From an uncultured Actinomycetes bacterium (lineage in GTDB: Bacteria > Actinomycetota > Actinomycetes > Mycobacteriales > Mycobacteriaceae), in NCBI GenBank assembly GCA_903877095.1, contig CAIRCP010000057.1, positions 1 to 38,245 of the forward strand: DNA of 38,245 nt, written 5' to 3'. Under the pieces are notes generated by a model. The model saw only the letters and a list, made by a program, of their open reading frames with translations. It did not search any database and was not told the origin of the DNA. This document shows positions 18,083 to 28,330 of this stretch, piece by piece. Each line of letters begins with the position of its first letter. Position 1 is the stretch's first letter. Position numbers and translations under genes: made by a program.

Positions 18083-18891
18083 GGGTGCACCGCGATCGCC
18101 AGCAGATCGAGGCTCTCGTCGATGTCACGCCGGGAGTTGTCGGAATCGATTCTCGGGTCGCTGCGCTCCTGCTCGCCAATGATGTCGAAATCCTCGCAGC
18201 GCACGTCGGTGACGTCGGCCAGCAGATCCGGCGACCACGGGGCATCGGCGACGGCGCGGGCGATCTGCGCCTCGATGATCGATCCGCCGTGCCGGGCGTC
18301 CATCTCGATCAGGCGCGGACCGTGGAACACCCCGCTCATCGACCGCACCTCGAAACCGCCGTCTTCGAGAAGTTCGCGCAGTTCGGCGGCGTTGAGTTCA
18401 CGGGTGTGGAAGGGGTTGAGCGGCACGTCGCTGCCCGGGGTGAACGTGATCCGGTTCGGCGTCGACATCGCCAGCAGCCCACCGGGGCGCAGCACCCGTA
18501 AGCATTCCGTAATGAACTGTGGCTGATCCCACAAATGTTCGATCACCTGGAAGTTCACCACCACGTCGACGGAGGCGTCCGGGATGGGAAGCGCCGCCAG
18601 ATTGGCCGCCACGACCCCCACGCGCGGGTACCGGCGGCGCACATGTGACACCGTTGCCGGGTCGTAGTCGACGGCCACCACCCGGCGCGCGACCGAGGCG
18701 ATCAGATCAGCTCCGTAGCCCTCGCCGCAACCGGCCTCCAACACGTCCTGACCTGCCCAAAGCGGTTCGCAATGCCGGTAGGCGACCTCATGGCGGCGGA
18801 ACCAGTAGTTCTCCACCGCCAAGCCGGGCACGGTGCGCTCGCCGGTCAGCGGCAGACCGCCGTCGGCGTGATCGGTCACGTTCGCGCTCAT
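18079..18891 (-). CDS. SAM-dependent methyltransferase (Rv3030-like, MGLP operon)
   Basis: 270 residues. Motif I is VLEAGCGEGYGADLIA (around 50-65), followed by VVAVDYDP, then PDASVDVVVNFQVIEHLW and LRVLRPGGLLAMSTPNR, a type-11/UbiE-like methyltransferase. The N terminus (LPLTGERTVPGL, then AVENYWFRRHEVAYR) resembles glycan- and cell-envelope-associated methyltransferases. Rv3030 has been suggested as a sugar O-methyltransferase for MGLP. It is the first gene of the minus-strand operon with the GH57 and GT4 genes and has a leaderless -10 box 8 nt before its ATG. Confidence 0.9.
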   Translation of the reverse strand: MSANVTDHADGGLPLTGERTVPGLAVENYWFRRHEVAYRHCEPLWAGQDVLEAGCGEGYGADLIASVARRVVAVDYDPATVSHVRRRYPRVGVVAANLAALPIPDASVDVVVNFQVIEHLWDQPQFITECLRVLRPGGLLAMSTPNRITFTPGSDVPLNPFHTRELNAAELRELLEDGGFEVRSMSGVFHGPRLIEMDARHGGSIIEAQIARAVADAPWSPDLLADVTDVRCEDFDIIGEQERSDPRIDSDNSRRDIDESLDLLAIAVHP

Positions 18892-18905
18892 CGCAAGGCA
18901 GGCTA
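18892..18905 (-). promoter_or_regulatory. Leaderless -10 promoter element of the Rv3030-Rv3032 operon
   Basis: Minus-strand TAGCCT at 18905-18900 is followed by 8 nt and the ATG at 18891. Confidence 0.52.
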
Positions 18906-19039
18906 ACCTCGTCGCCCGTCATTGGCGAACCGTCGCCGATTCCGGTGTCGCGACGGGCGGCCGGAACGCCGCGTGGCGCCGTCAGGTCCGATTGCGGCTG
19001 CGGGAACACCGGTTCCGTGGCGCTATCGTTATGGAGCGA

Positions 19040-19068
19040 TCGACCTAAAAGTTACCGGTGAGTAACAT
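19040..19068 (+). promoter_or_regulatory. fixAB promoter with overlapping operator-like palindrome
   Basis: A -35-like TCGACC (19040-19045) and -10 TAACAT (19063-19068) are separated by exactly 17 bp. The inverted repeat GTTAC-CGGTGA-GTAAC at 19051-19066 fills the end of the spacer and covers the first four bases of the -10 box, the classic position for a repressor. A leader of about 75 nt would follow, ending with AGGAGG at 19132-19137, 13 nt before the fixA ATG. The rest of the 259-bp divergent region shows nothing recognised. Confidence 0.6.
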
Positions 19069-19150
19069 GGAGCGGTCAGCGGAAGTGAAATTCGACGTGC
19101 GTCCCAGTCCCGGGGCGCACGACGCCTGCCCAGGAGGATGTAGATAAGCC

Positions 19151-19939
19151 ATGACCAACATCGTGGTGCTGATCAAACAGGTCCCGGACTACGGAGACCG
19201 CAGACTGTCGGACGGCGATTTCACCCTCGATCGTGAGGGCTCCGACGCCGTTCTCGACGAGATCAACGAGAAGGCCGTCGAAGAGGCCCTGCAGATCAAG
19301 GAGCGCGAGGGCGGGGACAGCACGGTCACCGTCCTCACCGCTGGTCCGGCAAAGGCCGGCGAGGCCATCCGCAAGGCGCTGTCGATGGGCGCCGACAAGG
19401 GCATCCACCTGCTCGACGCGGGCATGCACGGCTCCGACATGGTGCAGACCGGCTGGGCCCTGGCCCGCGCACTGGGCCAGGTCGAAGGCGCTGACCTGGT
19501 GATCGCCGGCAACGCGGCCAGCGACGGCACCGGTGGGGCGATCCCGGCGATCATCGCCGAGTACCTCGGGCTGCCCCAGTTGACGCACATGCGCTCGATC
19601 TCCATCGAGGGTGGCCGGATCACCGGCGAGCGCGAGACCGACGACGGCGTCTTCACCGTCGAGGCCACGCTGCCCGCCGTCGTCAGCGTCCACGAGAAGA
19701 TCAACGAGCCGCGCTTCCCGTCCTTCAAGGGCATCATGGCCGCCAAGAAGAAGGAAGTTCAGACCCTGACTCTCGCCGACATCGGCGTGGAAGCCGACGA
19801 GGTCGGCCTCGGCACCGCTATCTCCCGGGTGTCGTCTTCGACCCCGAAGCCGCCCAAGGCTGCCGGCGAGAAGTTCACCGACGAGGGTGACGGTGGCGCG
19901 AAGATCGCCGAGTACCTGGTTGCTCAGAAAATCGTTTAG
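19151..19939 (+). CDS. fixA: Electron transfer flavoprotein beta subunit
   Basis: 262 residues, full length for EtfB/FixA. It starts with NIVVLIKQVPD and contains DEINEKAVEEALQIKE and VIAGNAASDGTGG (adenine-nucleotide-binding region), followed by LPAVVSVHEKINEPRFPSFK, all typical of the ETF beta family. With FixB it forms a soluble FAD-containing heterodimer that takes electrons from acyl-CoA dehydrogenases and passes them to a membrane ETF:quinone oxidoreductase. It matches Rv3029c. The pair is transcribed from the promoter above and lies 53 nt apart. Confidence 0.95.
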   Translation: MTNIVVLIKQVPDYGDRRLSDGDFTLDREGSDAVLDEINEKAVEEALQIKEREGGDSTVTVLTAGPAKAGEAIRKALSMGADKGIHLLDAGMHGSDMVQTGWALARALGQVEGADLVIAGNAASDGTGGAIPAIIAEYLGLPQLTHMRSISIEGGRITGERETDDGVFTVEATLPAVVSVHEKINEPRFPSFKGIMAAKKKEVQTLTLADIGVEADEVGLGTAISRVSSSTPKPPKAAGEKFTDEGDGGAKIAEYLVAQKIV

Positions 19940-19992
19940 AGCTGATCGTCTAACTTCCACTCCCACAAAGATTTTCACGAAAGAGAACATCA

Positions 19993-20949
19993 ATGGCTGA
20001 AGTACTTGTGCTCGTTGAGCACTCTGCGGGTGCGGTCAAGAAGGTCACCACCGAACTGCTGACCGTGGCGCGTGCCCTCGGTTCGCCCTCGGCAGTGGTG
20101 GTGGGCGCCTCCGGCACGGCGGCCCCGCTGGCCGCTGCGCTGGCGGCTGCCGGTGCGGACAAGATCTACGTCGCCGAGTCCGCCGACGCGGAGAATTTCC
20201 TCATCACCCCGTTCGTCGACGTGCTTGCCAACCTGGTCGACTCGGCCGCCCCGGCGGCGGTTCTGCTGGCCGCCACGGCCGAAGGCAAGGAGATCGCCGG
20301 CCGCCTGGCGGCCCGGATCGGCTCGGGCATCCTCGGCGACGTCATCGACGTCAAGTCCGACGGCACCGCGGTGCACTCGGTGTTCGGTGGCGCCTACACC
20401 GTCGAGGCCAAGGTGGCCGCCGACACCCCGGTGATCACCGTTCGCCCCGGCGCCGTCGAGCCGCAGGCCACCGCCGGTGCCGGCGAGCAGGTGGCGGTCG
20501 AGGTGCCGGCGCCGGCCGAGAACGCCGTCCGGATCACCGGCCGCCAGCCCGCGCAGAAGAGCGCCCGCCCGGAACTCACCGAGGCCGCGGTCGTGGTGGC
20601 CGGTGGCCGCGGCGTGGGCAGCGCCGACAACTTCAAGGTGGTCGAGGACCTCGCCGACGCGCTCGGTGCCGCGGTGGGCGCCTCGCGCGCGGCGGTGGAC
20701 TCCGGCTTCTACGAGGGCCAGTTCCAGGTCGGCCAGACCGGCAAGACGGTCGCGCCGCGCCTCTACATCGCCCTGGGCATCTCCGGCGCCATCCAGCACC
20801 GCGCCGGAATGCAGACCTCGAAGACCATCGTCGCGGTCAACAAGGACGAGGAAGCGCCGATCTTCGAGATCTCCGACCTCGGCATCGTCGGTGACCTGTT
20901 CGCCGTCACCCCGCAGCTGACCGACGCGGTCAAGGCCCGGAAGGGCTGA
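19993..20949 (+). CDS. fixB: Electron transfer flavoprotein alpha subunit
   Basis: 318 residues, full length. The N-terminal domain starts [18 protein letters not shown]. The C-terminal FAD-binding domain has [20 protein letters not shown] and the ETF-alpha signature [17 protein letters not shown] (257-273), followed by [16 protein letters not shown]. It matches Rv3028c and partners with FixA in beta-oxidation electron transfer. The gene is followed by a strong stem-loop terminator, so the ETF operon ends here and is insulated from the cox region. Confidence 0.95.
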   Translation: MAEVLVLVEHSAGAVKKVTTELLTVARALGSPSAVVVGASGTAAPLAAALAAAGADKIYVAESADAENFLITPFVDVLANLVDSAAPAAVLLAATAEGKEIAGRLAARIGSGILGDVIDVKSDGTAVHSVFGGAYTVEAKVAADTPVITVRPGAVEPQATAGAGEQVAVEVPAPAENAVRITGRQPAQKSARPELTEAAVVVAGGRGVGSADNFKVVEDLADALGAAVGASRAAVDSGFYEGQFQVGQTGKTVAPRLYIALGISGAIQHRAGMQTSKTIVAVNKDEEAPIFEISDLGIVGDLFAVTPQLTDAVKARKG

Positions 20950-20992
20950 GCGGCAGTCAGCACCGAGGAGGCCCCCGACATTGCGCGGGTTC

Positions 20993-21046
20993 ACACGGTC
21001 GTCGCAACACTCTCGATGTGAGAGGTTGCGGCGACCGTGTCGTTTT
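20993..21046 (+). terminator. Strong intrinsic terminator of fixAB
   Basis: A 20-bp-class stem joins 20993-21014 and 21020-21040 with one G:T pair and one bulged A around a 5-nt loop (GATGT), followed at once by CGTTTT (21041-21046). It is the only hairpin in the window with both a long stem and a T-run. Confidence 0.85.
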
Positions 21047-21114
21047 CGGAGGACACCGCGCATAGCATGACCGCGATCGCCGAGCGGATCATCATTCACT
21101 TGTGAGGAGCGGCC

Positions 21115-21404
21115 ATGCCGGGGTGTGCGGGCTCCATCGGACGAGTCGGTGGATTGGCCTTTGCGCTTGGTGTCGGCCCAGCACCGACCACACCATTGCG
21201 ATCACCAACGATCTCGCCGGCAATCAGGTCGTGACCTTCGTCGAAGTCGACGGCTCAGTGCAGCGCGACCCCGTCACCGGCCAGCCGATCGGCACACTGC
21301 TGGGAGTGGCCGTCGAGGACATCGTGACCGGACAGCGGATCAACGCCTACGTCGATCCGCAGGGCCGGCTGTTCTACGCCAGCTTCATTCCGGAAGCCGG
21401 CTAA
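21115..21404 (+). pseudogene. Remnant of a secreted or surface protein gene
   Basis: Two fragments lie in different frames. From ATG 21115 the reading frame gives MPGCAGSIGRVGGLAFALGV, which resembles the IGRVGGLAVALGVG opening shared by many large mycobacterial exported proteins, but it stops after about 40 codons. In another frame, from about 21190 to 21404, a plausible C-terminal piece reads HTIAITNDLAGNQVVTFVEV through RINAYVDPQGRLFYASFIP. The simplest reading is a large gene reduced by internal deletion and frameshift. A 100-residue open frame from 21102 spans the second fragment and could alternatively be a short live gene. Confidence 0.45.
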
Positions 21405-21441
21405 CGGCGCGGTGTCAACGGGGGCCTTCTTGGTTTTCCGG

Positions 21442-22398
21442 TCAACTCCACAGCGTCACATGGATTTTCGGCCGGAACCGGGCGACACCGACACCGCTGC
21501 CTTTGATCATCGCCTGGGTGCAACGTGGCGTGGTGATGAAGTTCAGCAACTCGTTCACCACCGGCTGCCGCGCTGAGGCGGGCAGGGTGGTGGCGCACCA
21601 TTCGCCGGAGTGCTGCAGGTGCGTCCCCTTGACCGCGACCACGCGGCCGGACCTTAGGTGTCGCGCCACCGCGAATCCGGGCATCAGCGTCAGGCCGCCC
21701 ACCCGCTGGGCCTCGTCCAGCGCGGCGGCATCGCTGGGGAAGATCCGCTGACGCTCGTCCGGAATCTCAAGTTGAGCAAGCAGTTTCGCGATCTCGCCGT
21801 CGACGCTGCCCGCCGCCGGGCCAAGCATCCAGGGCTGATCGCGAAGCATGGACAGGGTCGCGGAGCCGCCGGCCAGCGGGCTGCTCGCGGAGGCCACCGT
21901 CAGGATCTGATATCGCAGAAACGGCCGCACCGCCAGCATGCTGGTGTCGCCCTCCACCGGCGGACCCAACGCGATATCGACGTTGCGGGAGGCGATCAGA
22001 TCGCGGAATCGGCTCGTCGGATGCACGCTCAGCTCGACGGCCAGATCGTCTGCGCGAGAGGAGAACAACTCGATCACCCCGGGGGCGGCGTGCTCGGCGA
22101 ACATCGTCGACGCCGCGATCCGCAACAGGCGGCGCCCGCGTGCGGCCTCGGTGACCTCGATCGCGGTCTGCTGCTGCAGGCCGAGGATCTCCACCGCCCG
22201 GCTGGCCAGGAGCAAGCCGCCGGGGGTGAACGCCAGGCCGCCGGCGGTCCGGGTGAACAGCTGATCGTCGAGTTCCTTGCGTAACTGCGCAATGTGCATG
22301 GAGACACCGGCATCCGACATTCCGAGCTCCGCGGCGGCGGAGTGGACAGAACCCGTGCGCACCACCGCGGAGTAGGCCCGAAGCTGAGCCGGTGTCAC
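21442..22398 (-). CDS. LysR-type regulator divergent from the cox genes (CutR-like)
   Basis: 318 residues with a GTG start set by a leaderless -10 box. The N-terminal winged helix (1-60) contains AYSAVVRTGSVHSAAAELGM and VSMHIAQLRKELDDQLFTRT. The rest is the two-lobed LysR effector domain. Divergent orientation from the XdhC-coxMSL genes suggests it regulates them. A LysR-type protein, CutR, is required for CO dehydrogenase expression in Mycobacterium sp. JC1, so this is a likely counterpart. The effector (CO, a metabolite or growth state) cannot be deduced. Its coding end converges on the surface-protein remnant. Confidence 0.88.
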   Translation of the reverse strand: MTPAQLRAYSAVVRTGSVHSAAAELGMSDAGVSMHIAQLRKELDDQLFTRTAGGLAFTPGGLLLASRAVEILGLQQQTAIEVTEAARGRRLLRIAASTMFAEHAAPGVIELFSSRADDLAVELSVHPTSRFRDLIASRNVDIALGPPVEGDTSMLAVRPFLRYQILTVASASSPLAGGSATLSMLRDQPWMLGPAAGSVDGEIAKLLAQLEIPDERQRIFPSDAAALDEAQRVGGLTLMPGFAVARHLRSGRVVAVKGTHLQHSGEWCATTLPASARQPVVNELLNFITTPRCTQAMIKGSGVGVARFRPKIHVTLWS

Positions 22399-22421
22399 GA
22401 AATCAGCCTACGGTTGTTCGC
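22399..22421. promoter_or_regulatory. Divergent leaderless promoters with overlapping -10 boxes
   Basis: The whole intergenic space is 23 bp. Minus-strand TAGGCT (22410-22405) stands 6 nt before the lysR GTG. Plus-strand TACGGT (22409-22414) stands 7 nt before the xdhC GTG at 22422. The two hexamers share the TA at 22409-22410, so polymerase bound to one must exclude the other. Confidence 0.6.
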
Positions 22422-23579
22422 GTGCAGGATGTCCTTGCGGAATTGGTCGCCATCTGGCGCACCGGAGCCACGGCGGGCCTGGCCACGGTGGTTCGCACCT
22501 TCCGCTCCGCACCCCGCCCGGCCGGTGCCGCGATGGTCGTCGATCCGGACGGCACGGTCAGCGGCTCGGTGTCCGGCGGCTGTGTCGAGGCGGCCGTCTA
22601 CGAATCCGCCGCCGAGGTCGCCGGCAGCGGTGTCGCGCGGCTGGAACGCTACGGCGTCAGCGACGACGACGCGTTTGCGGTGGGACTGACCTGCGGCGGC
22701 ATCCTGGACGTCTTCGTCGAACCCGTCTCGCGTGCGACCTTTCCTCAACTCGACGCGGTGGCCGCCGACATCACCGCGCGGCGGCCCGTCGCGATCGCCA
22801 CCGTCGTGGACCATCCCGACGGTGCCAATGTCGGTCGGCGGCTGATCGTCCGCCCCGCGTCGGTGGAGGGAACGTTGGGCAGCGAGCAGGCCGACTCCGC
22901 GGTCGCCGACGATGTGCGCGGCCTGCTCGCCGCGGGGCGGACCGAAACCATCACCTACGGCCCCGACGGTCAGCGCCGCGGCGAGGGGATGGCGGTGTTC
23001 GTAGCAAGCCACGCCCCGCCGCCGCGGATGCTGGTCTTCGGCGCCATCGACTTCGCCGCCGCCGTCGCCCAGCAAGGCGCCTTTCTCGGCTACCGGGTGA
23101 CCGTGTGCGACGCCCGCAGCGTGTTCGCCACCCCGGCGCGCTTCCCCAACGCCCACGAAGTGGTGGTGGAGTGGCCGCACCGATACTTGGCAGCGCAGAT
23201 CGAATCCGGTGCGCTGGACTGCCGCTCGGTGCTGTGCGTGCTCACCCATGATCCGAAGTTCGACGTGCCACTGCTCGAGGTTGCGCTGCGGCTCGACGTC
23301 GCCTACGTCGGTGCGATGGGGTCGCGGCGCACGCATGACACCCGGCTGGCCCGGCTGCGCGAGGCCGGCCTCACCGACGTCGAATTGAGTCGGCTGTCCA
23401 GTCCGATCGGGCTCGATCTCGGCGCCCGCACACCGGAGGAGACGGCGGTGTCGATCGCGGCCGAAATCATCGCCCGGCGGTGGGGCGGCGCAGGCCTGCC
23501 CCTCACGAGTACGGCCGGCCGGATCCACCACGATGACGACGCTAACCCGGTGCCGCAGGTTAATTCAGTGATCGCTTAA
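22422..23579 (+). CDS. XdhC/CoxI-family molybdoenzyme maturation protein
   Basis: 385 residues from the leaderless GTG; the earlier in-frame GTG at 22392 overlaps lysR and is disfavoured. The XdhC N-terminal domain carries Cys54 (VSGGCVE) and Cys91 (LTCGG), and the Rossmann-like C-terminal domain includes RMLVFGAIDFAAAVAQQGAF, CVLTHDPKFDVPLLEVAL, VAYVGAMGSRRTH and PIGLDLGARTPEETAVSIAAE. XdhC binds molybdenum cofactor and helps its sulfuration and insertion into xanthine-dehydrogenase-family enzymes; here the client is probably CO dehydrogenase. It ends 67 nt before coxM. A second, shorter XdhC relative lies after coxL. Confidence 0.88.
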   Translation: MQDVLAELVAIWRTGATAGLATVVRTFRSAPRPAGAAMVVDPDGTVSGSVSGGCVEAAVYESAAEVAGSGVARLERYGVSDDDAFAVGLTCGGILDVFVEPVSRATFPQLDAVAADITARRPVAIATVVDHPDGANVGRRLIVRPASVEGTLGSEQADSAVADDVRGLLAAGRTETITYGPDGQRRGEGMAVFVASHAPPPRMLVFGAIDFAAAVAQQGAFLGYRVTVCDARSVFATPARFPNAHEVVVEWPHRYLAAQIESGALDCRSVLCVLTHDPKFDVPLLEVALRLDVAYVGAMGSRRTHDTRLARLREAGLTDVELSRLSSPIGLDLGARTPEETAVSIAAEIIARRWGGAGLPLTSTAGRIHHDDDANPVPQVNSVIA

Positions 23580-23646
23580 CTGGCTATTGACCCGGTCGGT
23601 CGCCGGCCCGAAACTACGAGTTCCACGGCGAGGGTGAGGGTGTCCT

Positions 23647-24522
23647 ATGCAAGTTCCGAGTCCTTTCGAATACGAGCGAGCCACCAGCGTGGACCACGCG
23701 ATCGGCCTGCTGGACCGGCTCGGTGAGGGCGCGTTCATCGTTGCGGGAGGACACAGCCTGCTGCCGATGATGAAACTGCGGATCGCCAATCCCGAGTACC
23801 TGATCGACATCAACGATCTGCACGACGAGTTGGGCTTCATCACCGTGGAGCCCAGCCGCGTGCGGATCGGCGCCATGGTGCGGCACTGCGAGGTCCTGGA
23901 TTCGGCCGATCTGAACCGGCTGTTCCCGATCTTCGCCGACGCCGAATGGGTGATCGCCGACCCGGTGGTGCGCAACCGGGGGACCGTCGGCGGTTCGCTG
24001 TGTCAGGCCGATCCGGCCGAGGACCTGTCCACCGTGTGTCAGGTGCTCGACGCCGTCTGCGTGGTGCGCGGGCCGTCCGGCGAGCGGGAGATCGCCATCG
24101 ACGACTTCGAGGTGGGCCCGTACGAGACCTCTCGCGAACCCAACGAGATCCTCACCGAAGTCCGGATCCCGTTGCGGCCCAACAGTTCCAGTGCCTACGC
24201 GAAAGTCGAGCGACGGGTCGGGGACTGGGCGGTCGCGGCCGTCGGCGCCGAGGTGACGCTGGACGGGAACACCATCGTGGGCGGGCGAGTGGGGCTGACC
24301 GCCGTCGGCGCCGACCACGACGCGCTGGCCGCGGTCCGCGAGGCGCTGGTCGGCAAGCCGGCCAACGAGGAGACCTTCGCCGAGATCGGCCGGTTGGCCG
24401 CCGCCGCCTGCGAACCGGTCACCGACCAGCGCGGCACCGCCGAGTACAAGAGGCACCTGGCCGCCGAACTGACCATCCGAACCCTGCGCACCTCGGTCGC
24501 GCGGGTACTCGGCACCTCCTAA
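23647..24522 (+). CDS. coxM: Carbon monoxide dehydrogenase medium (FAD) subunit
   Basis: 291 residues, normal for CoxM/CutB. FAD-binding motifs are AGGHSLLPMMKLR (about 33-45) and the TVGGSLCQADPAEDL loop (about 113-127). The C-terminal CO-dehydrogenase flavoprotein domain includes the RRVGDWAVAAVGAEV segment. In the (LMS)2 enzyme this subunit passes electrons from the 2Fe-2S clusters to the external acceptor. A TTGACC at 23587-23592 with GAAACT 17 bp downstream is a weak promoter candidate in the 67-nt gap before it, so expression could be either read-through from the XdhC gene or independent. Order M-S-L is that of form I clusters. Confidence 0.95.
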   Translation: MQVPSPFEYERATSVDHAIGLLDRLGEGAFIVAGGHSLLPMMKLRIANPEYLIDINDLHDELGFITVEPSRVRIGAMVRHCEVLDSADLNRLFPIFADAEWVIADPVVRNRGTVGGSLCQADPAEDLSTVCQVLDAVCVVRGPSGEREIAIDDFEVGPYETSREPNEILTEVRIPLRPNSSSAYAKVERRVGDWAVAAVGAEVTLDGNTIVGGRVGLTAVGADHDALAAVREALVGKPANEETFAEIGRLAAAACEPVTDQRGTAEYKRHLAAELTIRTLRTSVARVLGTS

Positions 24523-24550
24523 CCGACACGCCTGAAAGAAAGGGCACCTG

Positions 24551-25023
24551 ATGCAGGTCAACATGAGCGTCAACGGCGAGCAGGTCAGCGCCGACGTGGA
24601 ACCGCGAATGCTGCTGGTCCACTTCCTGCGCGACCAACTGCGCCTCACCGGCACCCACTGGGGCTGTGACACCTCCAACTGTGGGACGTGCGTCGTCGCG
24701 ATGGACGGGCAGCCCGTCAAGTCATGCACCATCCTGGCCGCCATGGCGTCGGGCCATGAGATAACCACCGTGGAGGGACTGGCCAAGGGCGGCAAGCTCG
24801 ATCCGGTGCAGGAGGGCTTCATGCAGTGCCACGGACTGCAGTGCGGTTTCTGCACGCCGGGCATGATGATCACCGCCCGCGCGCTGCTCGATCGCAACCC
24901 CGATCCCTCCGACGACGAGATCCGCGAGGCCATCTCGGGCCAGATCTGCCGGTGTACCGGCTACACCACCATCGTCCGCTCGATTCAGTGGGCGGCTAAG
25001 CACGCCAACGAGGAGGTCCAGGC

Positions 25024-25027
<4 letters not shown>
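24551..25027 (+). CDS. coxS: Carbon monoxide dehydrogenase small (2Fe-2S) subunit
   Basis: 158 residues. The N-terminal plant-ferredoxin-type cluster is held by Cys39, Cys44, Cys47 and Cys59 (GCDTSNCGTC, then SC). The C-terminal helical cluster is held by Cys98, Cys101, Cys133 and Cys135 (CGFCTPG, ICRCTGY). It relays electrons from the molybdenum site in CoxL to FAD in CoxM. Its TGA stop overlaps the coxL start by 4 nt (ATGA), so the two are translationally coupled. The gap to coxM is 28 nt with an AAAGGG ribosome-binding site. Confidence 0.96.
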
Positions 25028-27426
<2,399 letters not shown>

Positions 27427-27430
27427 CACC

Positions 27431-28330
27431 GTGGACATCGCTGAACGCGCCCGCCGTCTGCGGCACGAACGTGTTCCGTTCGTGCACGCGACAGTCGTGC
27501 GCGCTCAGCATCCGACGTCCGCGCAGGCCGGTGACGAGGCGATCCTGCTCGCCGACGGAACGATCGAGGGCTTCGTCGGCGGTCAGTGCGCGCAGAGTTC
27601 GGTTCGCAAGGCGGCCATGGGTGTCCTGCAGGCCGGTGAAAGCGTCCTGCTGCGTGTCCTGCCGGACGGCGATCTGCACTTCCCGGACGCCCCCGGCGCC
27701 GCCGTCGTGGTGAACCCGTGTCTGTCCGGGGGTGCCTTGGAAATCTTTCTCGCGCCGCAGATTCCGGCTCCGCTGGTGCGGATCTGCGGCGCCACTCCGA
27801 TCGCCGAATCGTTGGCGAGGATCTGCGAGGTGCTCGGCTACGACGTTCGCCGCGACGACGACAGCCGGGGCTTCGACGGCGTGACCGCGGTCGTGATCGC
27901 CACCCACGGCGGTGCCGAAGCCGACGCCATCCGGGCCGCCCTCGACGCGGGCGTGGGGTACGTCGGTCTGGTCGCCAGTAAGGTCCGCGGCGCCGCGGTG
28001 CTCGCGGAGATCGAACTCAGCTGCTGCGAGCGCGGGCGGGTGCACACCCCGGTCGGCCTGGCCATCGGGGCCAAGACCCCGGCCGAGATCGCGGTTGCGA
28101 TTGCCGCCGAGGTGATCTCGGCGCTGCGCAGCGGCGATCTCCCGGACCGTCCGAGCCCGGTGGCCGCGCCTGCCGAGCTTCCGGTCCTCCAGACGGCCGT
28201 GGACCCGGTGTGCGGGGTGACCGTCTCGGTGGCGGCCGGCACCGTCCACTATGCGGCCGACGGGCAGGACTACTGGTTCTGCTGCCCGGGCTGCCGCAGT
28301 GCGTTCGCCGCAGCGCAGGCTCGCCGATGA
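27431..28330 (+). CDS. XdhC-family protein fused to a C-terminal YHS metal-binding domain
   Basis: 299 residues with a GTG start 4 nt after coxL. An XdhC/CoxI N-terminal domain has Cys53 (VGGQCAQSS) and Cys97 (NPCLSGGALEIF), then a Rossmann-type XdhC C-terminal domain (LVRICGATPIAESLARICEV, VATHGGAEADA and the PVGLAIGAKTPAEIAVAIAAE end). About 20 residues of proline-rich linker lead to a YHS domain from Asp258: DPVCGVTV (Cys261), YAADGQDYWFCCPGC (Cys284, Cys285, Cys288). YHS domains occur in heavy-metal ATPases and other metal-handling proteins. A role in delivering copper or sulfur to the Mo-Cu site is an inference. It overlaps the next gene by 4 nt. Confidence 0.88.
   Translation: MDIAERARRLRHERVPFVHATVVRAQHPTSAQAGDEAILLADGTIEGFVGGQCAQSSVRKAAMGVLQAGESVLLRVLPDGDLHFPDAPGAAVVVNPCLSGGALEIFLAPQIPAPLVRICGATPIAESLARICEVLGYDVRRDDDSRGFDGVTAVVIATHGGAEADAIRAALDAGVGYVGLVASKVRGAAVLAEIELSCCERGRVHTPVGLAIGAKTPAEIAVAIAAEVISALRSGDLPDRPSPVAAPAELPVLQTAVDPVCGVTVSVAAGTVHYAADGQDYWFCCPGCRSAFAAAQARR

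Noticed and set aside
18893-18911. Possible IdeR iron box upstream of the Rv3030-like gene (AGGCTAACCT core).
   Set aside because: Only 12 of 19 positions match the consensus and the left half-site is poor. The core is better explained as the TAGCCT -10 box read on the minus strand.
22392-22421. GTG at 22392 as the xdhC start.
   Set aside because: It lies inside the lysR start region and upstream of the -10 box; the family alignment begins at QDVLAELVAIW, which follows GTG 22422.
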